A program made the position numbers and the translations under genes. The notes under the pieces are model-generated. The model worked only from the letters and a program-made list of their open reading frames with translations, had not been told where the DNA came from and made no database searches. Source: Rhizosphaericola sp047606825 (GTDB lineage Bacteria > Bacteroidota > Bacteroidia > Chitinophagales > Chitinophagaceae). From it: a stretch of DNA of 23,620 nucleotides. Shown piece after piece: positions 15,345 to 21,245 of the stretch (positions are counted from its first letter, which is position 1; every line of letters begins with the position of its first letter). The stretch lies in contig JASGDY010000017.1 of NCBI GenBank assembly GCA_047606825.1, positions 1 to 23,620 of the forward strand, in the 5' to 3' direction.

Positions 15345-15422
15345 AAAATCCGCTAGGCAAAACAGCGTGTTTTACATAGCGGATTTTTCCTCTTCCCGCA
15401 GCTAAAGCAACGCGCTATGTAA
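15345..15422 (-). terminator. Two overlapping, mutually exclusive hairpins between the barrel gene and hemH
   Basis: Stem 1 pairs AAAATCCGCTA (15345-15355) with TAGCGGATTTT (15377-15387). Stem 2 pairs TTACATAGCG (15372-15381) with CGCTATGTAA (15413-15422). Both use 15377-15381, so they cannot form together. Read on the minus strand, this lies 46 bp after the barrel gene's stop and 72 bp before the hemH start. It may be a terminator, or an attenuator-like switch on read-through into hemH. Confidence 0.5.
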
Positions 15423-15467
15423 GGAGTCATGACTTTCGGTTTTTCCGTCTAAAATCCACGCGCTCAT

Positions 15468-16124
15468 TTACCTCAATGCGAAATGTACGCCGACGTATGC
15501 ATTGAACGAACCCAAATTGCTTACCTTGCCCTCATTGCCCGCCTGGTCGGTAAAGCGTCCGTCGTAGTTGATGTAGTTATAATGGGCACCGAACTGCAAC
15601 CCGTTGGACGTCAGTTTGTCAAAAGGTATGGAAAATCCAATACCGCCCTGCGCCATATAACGTCCCGTGGAACGACGCGAAATGGAATACGTACCCAGAT
15701 ATTGGTCAAAACCTACGACCGCCACACCCGTGCCCACCTGTATATACGGACGGACTGCCTTGCTGCCCAATGGATAGAACTGCGCTTTTGCCAATATGGG
15801 GTACTCATTGACGGACGTATTCAACACGCCGTCGACGTCCGCACCGTTGAGATTGTAGGTCGCCCGTGGTGTTTTTTCCCGATAACCTTGATAGGAAAAT
15901 CCCAGTCCGGCCGCCCACTTGTCGGTGATATGGTACATGATGTCACCGCCATAACCTTTCCAGCTTGTCTTACCTATGATATTGTCCTTGAACGACCCCA
16001 CCGGAAAACTGGGGTTATAGTCCAGGTTAAGAATCATGTCTCCAGCTTCTTGCGCTTTTACCTTACCGTAGGATGCCATGAAAATACCCACACCCAACAG
16101 CATCCATTGCCAAAACTTTTTCAT
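15468..16124 (-). CDS. Outer-membrane beta-barrel protein, function unknown
   Basis: 218 aa. The signal peptide (MKKFWQWMLLGVGIFMASYG, cleaved near KAQ) is followed by alternating-pattern beta strands and tight turns, e.g. WAAGLGFSYQGY, PYIQVGTGVAVVGF, RYMAQGGIGFSIPF and LQFGAHYNYINY. It ends in FNAYVGVHFALR, close to the aromatic-ended last strand used for barrel assembly. Its length fits an 8-stranded barrel of the OmpW/OMP_b-brl type. No enzymatic motif is visible. It lies downstream of a lipoprotein remnant on the same strand. Confidence 0.75.
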   Translation of the reverse strand: MKKFWQWMLLGVGIFMASYGKVKAQEAGDMILNLDYNPSFPVGSFKDNIIGKTSWKGYGGDIMYHITDKWAAGLGFSYQGYREKTPRATYNLNGADVDGVLNTSVNEYPILAKAQFYPLGSKAVRPYIQVGTGVAVVGFDQYLGTYSISRRSTGRYMAQGGIGFSIPFDKLTSNGLQFGAHYNYINYDGRFTDQAGNEGKVSNLGSFNAYVGVHFALR

Positions 16125-16187
16125 CCGTCTATTGTTTTATGGTTTAACCGGCTATTAGCCACTTTTTGCTTTTGCCTTTTTACTTTT

Positions 16188-16361
16188 TCAAATACGTGGA
16201 CTTTGGATGTAATAGGTCGAAAAACCAACCGAATCATTTTTCTGGGTGATGTGTACCCTTAGGTCTTCGTAACTCATGTCGTCCAAAGAATCTTTGGTAC
16301 AGCTTGCCATCGCGGCCATACCACGGTCCAACACTATCGGGGAGGCCAATATGCGTTTCAT
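16188..16361 (-). pseudogene. Remnant of a small lipoprotein gene (DUF4136-like N-terminus)
   Basis: 57 aa from the ATG at 16361. MKRILASPIVLDRGMAAMAS is followed by CTKDSLDDMSYEDLRVHITQ and ends SVGFSTYYIQSPRI. The C-T-K-D after the hydrophobic stretch looks like a lipobox, but Asp12-Arg13 break the hydrophobic core. The rest resembles, from memory, the start of DUF4136-type Bacteroidota lipoproteins, which continue for over 100 residues past the FSSY segment. Here the frame stops right after it. I read this as a gene truncated by deletion and decayed in its signal peptide. An open frame extends upstream to 16715, but that part overlaps the glycosyltransferase gene and is not coding. Confidence 0.5.
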
Positions 16362-16378
16362 CGGCTTACTTTTTTCGA

Positions 16379-16402
16379 ATGGTCGGTGTCTCCACTGACC
16401 AT
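16379..16402. repeat. Hairpin between the glycosyltransferase gene and the lipoprotein remnant
   Basis: ATGGTCGGTG pairs with CACTGACCAT (one G-T pair) across a 4-nt loop. It may end the glycosyltransferase transcript, whose stop codon is about 175 bp upstream. The rest of 16403-16575 shows no gene or clear signal. Confidence 0.45.
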
Positions 16403-16575
16403 CGTATTCATAGAACGAGCGAAAATTTGAAATATACCCATAAAATATGCTTACAAAACGTTGTACGTTATAGGGACGATGTTCGTTGGGAAAGGTTGCG
16501 TGGATTTTATTTTTTAAGAAAAAGTCGGGGACGGAAAGACTGAAAGTCTGTTCCGCAGCCGTCTCCCTTCCCCCA

Positions 16576-17694
16576 CTACTTCCACCGCTTAGCCGGTTTC
16601 TTAAACACCGACGGCAGGAACAGGATATAATAGACACAGTTCCACAAGTCAAACAGGAAAAAATAAGGCCACAAATCGTCCTCGTTGAGCTGCGACATGG
16701 CTTTCTTCCAGACAAAGGCTAACAGCAGCAAACGCAGCAACAGCAAGCCTAATACCATTTTCCAACCATAAAAAACGATGGTCAACAACGCCAAAGGATA
16801 CAACAGGGAACAACCAGCCGAATACAGCCCCAACAAAAACTTGAACTTCGGTTTATAGTATTTGGCGGTCGTGTAATGGCGGTCTTTTTGTCTGCGCCAT
16901 TCGAGCCAGGTCGTTTTAGGTTCGCTGATGGTGTGCGCCTCCTTGTCGATGACGATAGCAGTATTGGTTTTCGTGGCGATTTTGTTGATGAACAGGTCGT
17001 CGTCGCCGCCCGGGATATGGTTGATGGAAGCAAAGCCTTTGTTGGTCAGGAAAACGTTTCTTTTATATGAAAGATTGCGGCCCACACCCATGTAAGGCAT
17101 TCCCGCCAAGGCGTAGGAAAAATACTGCAACGCCGTGTGGAAGGTCTCAAAACGGATAAGTTTGTTCAGCAAGCCTTTACGCTTGCGGTAAGCACCATAG
17201 CCCAACACAATGTCAATGCCCGCATGGTAGCCTGCCTGCATCTTCTGCACCCAAAACTCGCTCGCCGGCGTGCAGTCTGCGTCGGTCAGCAACAGCACGT
17301 CGTATTTGGCGGAACGGATACCCATCGACAGCGGAAACTTTTTGCCGGGAATCAGTTTCCCCTCTTGCGTAAGCGTCAACACCTGCAATTGTTTGAACGT
17401 GCGTTGGAACTCCTCCAGCAGGTATTTGGTGTCATCCGTGGAATTGTCATTGACCAGCACGACCTCGTGCGTACTGCGGTATTGCTGCAAAAGCACACCC
17501 GGCAACGTATGGACGAGCTTATCCGCCTCGTCGCGTGCGCATATCACCACCGAAACGGGATATTCCTGCGTTTCGGCTACCGCTTTCTGATTGTAGAAAG
17601 CCAGACGAAGAAAAAAATAGAGGTAGTAAAATAGCTGCGTTGCAACAACAAAGCAAAAAAATATCGCTAAAAAAATTCCCACGAAATGCGCCAT
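16576..17694 (-). CDS. Membrane-bound family 2 glycosyltransferase
   Basis: 372 aa. An N-terminal membrane helix (about 5-32) precedes a GT-A catalytic domain: VSVVICARDEAD (48-59), VVLVNDNSTDDT (78-89) and the metal/nucleotide-sugar DXD in LLTDADC (D138, D140). HIPGGDDDLF and WRRQKDRHY match the acceptor-side D-D and Q-x-x-R-W-like motif of processive or polymer-linked GT2 enzymes. Two or three C-terminal helices follow (about 288-330 and 345-365). It transfers a sugar from a nucleotide donor at the cytoplasmic side of the inner membrane; donor and acceptor are unknown. It stands alone rather than in a polysaccharide cluster. Confidence 0.9.
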   Translation of the reverse strand: MAHFVGIFLAIFFCFVVATQLFYYLYFFLRLAFYNQKAVAETQEYPVSVVICARDEADKLVHTLPGVLLQQYRSTHEVVLVNDNSTDDTKYLLEEFQRTFKQLQVLTLTQEGKLIPGKKFPLSMGIRSAKYDVLLLTDADCTPASEFWVQKMQAGYHAGIDIVLGYGAYRKRKGLLNKLIRFETFHTALQYFSYALAGMPYMGVGRNLSYKRNVFLTNKGFASINHIPGGDDDLFINKIATKTNTAIVIDKEAHTISEPKTTWLEWRRQKDRHYTTAKYYKPKFKFLLGLYSAGCSLLYPLALLTIVFYGWKMVLGLLLLRLLLLAFVWKKAMSQLNEDDLWPYFFLFDLWNCVYYILFLPSVFKKPAKRWK

Positions 17695-17759
17695 ACGACA
17701 AACTTACAGGAAATTTGAGGATTTGAAAATAACACGCCTAAATTCTACGTCATAGCGTT

Positions 17760-18935
17760 TTACTGCTCACCAGAACTAAAAACCGCTTTCAACTTATTAT
17801 CCAAAGCATTTAAATCCGCATATTTATCATCAGCTCCTCCAAATTTGGCAATGACCTTATTGCCATCCAACAACACTTGGGCAGGAATCGAGGAAAGTCC
17901 ACAGATATCGACCAATTTGTCGATGTTATCAGGAAAAAAATGCTGCCAGTTCTGGGTACTGTCCTTTCTGATTGCATCCAGCCAACGCATTTTATCCCAA
18001 TCTTGGGTAATTGCGATAATCTTTAGACCTTGCTTTTGATAGGACTGATAGATTTTTTTGTAATCTGGTACATGCTCCCTGCAAGGCGGACACCAGCTTG
18101 CCCAAAAAATGACGAGTGTATATTGCTGTTGCAAGAGACTGTTTATAGATGTTATGCTTCCATTCATATCCAGCCCATTCATATTGGGAAACAATGAACC
18201 TATTGGCAATGGTTTAACCACGCCAATATCTACTTTTATTTTTTGTCCATAATAACCATTTTGGACAATCGGGGACAATTTGCCGAAATACGATTTGACA
18301 GTGTCTATACCTATATAATCCCATCCGTAATTAGTAAAAAGAAGGTATGTACTCAAATAGGAATCGGGATGCTTGGCAACAAATTTCAGATTCAAAACAG
18401 CTATTTTGTTAAAATAGGGTTTCATCTGTGAGAAAAGCAATTTTCTGCCGTCCATAATCTCTTTAATTCTCGGCGTATCCTTCATTTTGAAGGCAACACC
18501 AAGTGAATCGTTCAGTTTGCCCAATTTGGCTTCAAAAGGTTTCATATCTTGATATATGCCTTCTTTTGCCTTTTCGAGGGAATCGTATTCATTATACGTT
18601 TTTGAACCGCTAACCGATAGGGATTTAAAGCGTTCATCCTTGATGTCTATTTTCATATTTCCAGGCTCGATGAAAAGCATATCGCTTTTATTCCCATCAT
18701 TTCTCAGCCACGCTTCTGTGGGGCCATTGATTGTACCGGAAAATGCAAACCTTCCATTTGATACGGAATCAGTCTTTTTGATTACTTTACTATCAATGTC
18801 CCGATATTGCAAGGTTACGCTCTTGATTTTATCGTTTTCAACCTTTCCTGTTATATAAAAGGTTCTGTTGTCTTGCGTATATGCCACACAATATAAACAA
18901 GCAAATATGGTCGAGCATAAGATATATCTGGTCAT
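17760..18935 (-). CDS. TlpA-like thioredoxin-domain protein with DUF4369-like N-terminus
   Basis: 391 aa. A signal peptide (about 1-20, ending CVAYT) directs it to the periplasm. Residues 24-115 look like the DUF4369 beta-sandwich common in Bacteroidota (FYITGKVENDKIKSVTLQY, GRFAFSGTINGPTEAWL). A helical linker covers about 116-235. The thioredoxin fold starts near 245, with the active site WASWCPPC (C282/C285) and the cis-Pro loop SSIPAQVLLDG near 355. It probably reduces or exchanges periplasmic disulfides; partners are unknown. Its GC content (about 40%) is lower than that of its neighbours, and it has no clear operon partner. Confidence 0.88.
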   Translation of the reverse strand: MTRYILCSTIFACLYCVAYTQDNRTFYITGKVENDKIKSVTLQYRDIDSKVIKKTDSVSNGRFAFSGTINGPTEAWLRNDGNKSDMLFIEPGNMKIDIKDERFKSLSVSGSKTYNEYDSLEKAKEGIYQDMKPFEAKLGKLNDSLGVAFKMKDTPRIKEIMDGRKLLFSQMKPYFNKIAVLNLKFVAKHPDSYLSTYLLFTNYGWDYIGIDTVKSYFGKLSPIVQNGYYGQKIKVDIGVVKPLPIGSLFPNMNGLDMNGSITSINSLLQQQYTLVIFWASWCPPCREHVPDYKKIYQSYQKQGLKIIAITQDWDKMRWLDAIRKDSTQNWQHFFPDNIDKLVDICGLSSIPAQVLLDGNKVIAKFGGADDKYADLNALDNKLKAVFSSGEQ

Positions 18936-19020
18936 ATCACATCAGTTGAAGTGAAGAATATTATCCTACGAATATACCACATAAGCACTAAAAAATAGTC
19001 TAGCTCTTCCGTCTGAAATC

Positions 19021-19854
19021 CTATTTCCCGCTCTTATAATCCGCATAGGCCCTGCGGACGAAGTCAATCAGCTCTAGCTCGGACATTCCTTGGATATCCT
19101 CCAGCTTGGGGCGTTTTTTGCGCATGAAATCTTCCAAAGTTGATTCGGAAATATCTTCCCCAAGGTTTTTTCTAATGAAGGAAGCGTTGAAACGAGAAGT
19201 TACATATCCTTCCTTTTCTTCACGGAGCAGGTTGCCCTTTAGCATCTCGTTCTGCTTTTTCTTCTTTACGTTCAGTGTTTCGTACAGCTTGCCCACGTTG
19301 AGGGAAGTAGGTGTCCAGTCCTTTCCGTACTTCATTGAAGGCTTGGTGTATCCAAAGGCATTGGCATATTGCTGCCGCCGTTCCAGGGAATCCTGGCTAT
19401 AGTTACGGGCCCGCACGGTTACGTTGTTGTAGGCAGTATCGACCGCCATCAGCGCCGGGTTCAATTTCGTTTTCGCACCTTCCATCACACGTTTGCGCAC
19501 CATGAACAAGGGTACCGCAAAGTTTTCGTGCGGGATGGTGTCCGTCAGGTAGGAAACAGTCCTTTTGCCCTGATAGTAGAAAAACAACGTGTCGTGGAGC
19601 TGGAACCGAATCATGAACAGACCTGAACCGTTGGTAAATGCCGTCTCGCCGGAAGACGTTTCCAGCATGATGTTGCTGAGCGGGTCTTCCTCCGACATGC
19701 CAGACGTCACACGTCCCACGATAGTACCTTGCGCACTTGCCGTCCCTACAAACAAAACGAATGCAACAACCAGACTGGATATGTACCTAAAAACTTTCAA
19801 TTTCACTTTTGTTAGTAAAAAAATTCCAAAATATTGCTTCAAAAATAGACACAT
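19021..19854 (-). CDS. Exported protein with carboxypeptidase-regulatory-like domain, paralog A
   Basis: About 277 aa from the ATG at 19854. A GTG at 19806 (VKLKVFRYISSLVVAFVLF) would give a better signal peptide ending TASAQ. The mature N-terminus (GTIVGRVTSGMSEEDPLSNI, ETSSGETAFTNGSGLFMI) fits a carboxypeptidase-regulatory-like beta-sandwich. The C-terminal half is charged and helical, with NVTVRARNYSQDSLERRQQY, a KKKK cluster and EEKEGYVTSRFN. The next gene upstream is a clear paralog with the same order of motifs. Function unknown. Such domains in Bacteroidota sit in the cell envelope. Confidence 0.75.
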   Translation of the reverse strand: MCLFLKQYFGIFLLTKVKLKVFRYISSLVVAFVLFVGTASAQGTIVGRVTSGMSEEDPLSNIMLETSSGETAFTNGSGLFMIRFQLHDTLFFYYQGKRTVSYLTDTIPHENFAVPLFMVRKRVMEGAKTKLNPALMAVDTAYNNVTVRARNYSQDSLERRQQYANAFGYTKPSMKYGKDWTPTSLNVGKLYETLNVKKKKQNEMLKGNLLREEKEGYVTSRFNASFIRKNLGEDISESTLEDFMRKKRPKLEDIQGMSELELIDFVRRAYADYKSGK

Positions 19855-19877
19855 TTCCAAATTTTCACCTAGTTAAG

Positions 19878-19905
19878 CAATGGTCGGTATAGACATCGGC
19901 CATTG
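19878..19905 (-). terminator. Hairpin between the two paralogs
   Basis: CAATGGTCG (19878-19886) pairs with CGGCCATTG (19897-19905), with one G-T pair and a 10-nt loop. It lies 88 bp after the stop codon of the upstream paralog and could partly separate the two transcripts. No strong T-run follows. Confidence 0.45.
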
Positions 19906-19993
19906 CCCCTCTCTACTGACACGTATCTCCATACGCCATAGAGCATTTCGGATAGAGGTTTCAAAATAATGCTAATCCGAGCAATCTTTTGCC

Positions 19994-20842
19994 TTATTTT
20001 TTGTTAATAACCGGATTCTGCGCAGGACTATGGCTAGTGTGCAAACTGTCTTCAAACACAGCAAAAGTCTTGCGTATATACATGACCATCGACATATTTT
20101 CCATACTGACAGCTTCGTCGTAAGGCGGGCGGTAACGTTTCAGATACAATGTGAGCGTGGAGTCGTCCACAGGCTTTCCAAGACTTCTGGCCACGGAAGT
20201 CCGGTTGAAACGCGAGTCCACATAACCTTCCTGCTCTTCATAAAGTAGGTCGTTCTTCATCCGTTTCATGCGCTTTTTCTTCTTGAAACTCAACAAGTCA
20301 TACACGGTCTGTACCGGAGAAAACGGATTTATGGGCGGTTTTTTGTAGTTGAATATCTTGCCGTATTCCTGACGGTTTTCCAGGGAATCCTTGTGGTAGT
20401 TGCGCGAGACAACGGTGACGTTTTCCAAAGTAAGGCTTGAATCGATGTTGCGCACATCATAACCATATTTCTTGGCGCGGGCAATATCGTATTCGATGGT
20501 CTGGATGGCGATGGCATAGTCATTCCAGCTCTTGATGGAGTCGACCGGATAAGGGACGCTACGCTCCAGTTTATTGACATAATAGTACAGTGTATCATGC
20601 GGCTGCACGTTAAGGGTAAAATAACCTTTGTCATCGGTAAAAGCAGATTGCCCACTGGTCGTCTCCACCAATATTCCCGCCGTCGAACGGTAACTCATGG
20701 CGGCAAAGACATGCCCGACCAACAGCCGCGTCTGCGCTTCGCCTTTTTGCGCCAAAAAGAAAAAAGCCATCATCCCTAGACTTAACCTTACATATTTCAA
20801 AACGTGCTGCAATATCTCCGTATTAAAAATTCGCGTGTACAA
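19994..20842 (-). CDS. Exported protein with carboxypeptidase-regulatory-like domain, paralog B
   Basis: Up to 282 aa from a TTG at 20842. No ATG precedes the signal peptide, and a TTG at 20800 (LKYVRLSLGMMAFFFLAQ, ending GEAQ) gives the neatest export signal. The mature start (LLVGHVFAAMSYRSTAGILV, ETTSGQSAFTDDKGYFTLNV, QPHDTLYYY) is a carboxypeptidase-regulatory-like fold. The helical C-terminal half shares NVTVVSRNYHKDSLENRQEY, the KKKKRMKRMK cluster and EEQEGYVDSRFN with paralog A, so the two arose by tandem duplication. Function unknown. Confidence 0.72.
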   Translation of the reverse strand: MYTRIFNTEILQHVLKYVRLSLGMMAFFFLAQKGEAQTRLLVGHVFAAMSYRSTAGILVETTSGQSAFTDDKGYFTLNVQPHDTLYYYVNKLERSVPYPVDSIKSWNDYAIAIQTIEYDIARAKKYGYDVRNIDSSLTLENVTVVSRNYHKDSLENRQEYGKIFNYKKPPINPFSPVQTVYDLLSFKKKKRMKRMKNDLLYEEQEGYVDSRFNRTSVARSLGKPVDDSTLTLYLKRYRPPYDEAVSMENMSMVMYIRKTFAVFEDSLHTSHSPAQNPVINKK

Positions 20843-21016
20843 AATTCCAAAGTTAGGGTTAATTTTTCTTGCACAGGCACGTTGCCTCTATTTGCAACGC
20901 TTATCTTCCAATATGACCGTTGCTCCCGCTTGCCGCAAGCAGGCTTTTTTGTCTTTCCTGATTTCGTAAAAACAACCAAAAAACGATGCCCTCCGTTCAC
21001 TTTTCAAAAATAATTT
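20843..21016. other. Intergenic region between divergent genes, with two hairpins
   Basis: CGTTGC/GCAACG (20880-20899) and the palindrome GCTTGCcGCAAGC (20928-20940) are visible. The second is followed by six T on the plus strand (20945-20950), like a terminator, although no plus-strand gene precedes it. A small plus-strand RNA ending there is possible but unsupported. The region should also hold the promoter of the minus-strand paralog B. Confidence 0.4.
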
Positions 21017-21047
21017 TTTGCCTTTCGTTTTTTTGCCGTTACCTTAG
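21017..21047 (+). promoter_or_regulatory. Bacteroidota-type promoter of thrA
   Basis: TTTG (21017-21020), a 19-nt spacer, then TACCTTAG (21040-21047). This matches the established Bacteroidota consensus TTTG-N19-21-TAnnTTTG at 11 of 12 set positions... the single mismatch within the boxes is the A in TTAG. Transcription would start about 21053-21056, giving a leader of about 190 nt before thrA. Confidence 0.65.
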
Positions 21048-21057
21048 CCCAGTCAAA

Positions 21058-21141
21058 ATGCAAAGTCGTTATACACATATCATCAACTCCAATATCATGG
21101 TAGTTTCCACTATCATCGGGACGACTATTATTACCCTGTAA
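21058..21141 (+). CDS. Putative thr leader peptide upstream of thrA
   Basis: 27 codons from the ATG at 21058, or 14 from the in-frame ATG at 21097, ending TAA at 21139-21141. The last 14 residues read MVVSTIIGTTIITL. Over 27 residues there are five Thr and seven Ile; in codons 18-26, eight of nine are Thr or Ile. The ORF lies between the candidate promoter and thrA, whose product feeds Thr and Ile synthesis. This is the arrangement of ThrL-type leader peptides in enterobacteria. The ATG at 21058 has an A-rich preceding sequence (CAAA) but would lie only a few bases from the predicted transcript start. Too short for family assignment. Confidence 0.65.
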   Translation: MQSRYTHIINSNIMVVSTIIGTTIITL

Positions 21142-21170
21142 AGGGTAAAGCATTGTCATATCAACCTTTG
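21131..21170 (+). promoter_or_regulatory. Alternative hairpins at the end of the leader ORF (possible attenuator part)
   Basis: TTACCCT (21131-21137) pairs with AGGGTAA (21142-21148) over the leader stop codon. AAAGG (21140-21144) can instead pair with CCTTT (21165-21169). A separate TGCTCT/AGAGCA hairpin follows (about 21187-21201), and nine T lie at 21222-21230. The T-run is about 20 nt past the last hairpin, so no canonical terminator is seen; if attenuation occurs, its mechanism is unclear. Confidence 0.35.
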
Positions 21171-21245
21171 GGCGTATCGCCGTCGTTGCTCTCTAAGAGC
21201 ACATTCCACACCACACTATCGTTTTTTTTTACACAATACAGATTT

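Noticed and set aside
16362..16715. N-terminal extension of the lipoprotein remnant to 16715
   Set aside because: This part overlaps the glycosyltransferase C-terminus in another frame and shows no protein-like pattern; the ATG at 16361 starts the lipoprotein signal.
20870..20950. Small plus-strand RNA ending at the GCTTGC palindrome
   Set aside because: A terminator-like hairpin is present, but no promoter or conserved structure supports a transcript.
21187..21230. Classical intrinsic terminator in the thrA leader
   Set aside because: The TGCTCT/AGAGCA hairpin ends about 20 nt before the T-run, and no upstream sequence pairs with the bases next to the T-run.
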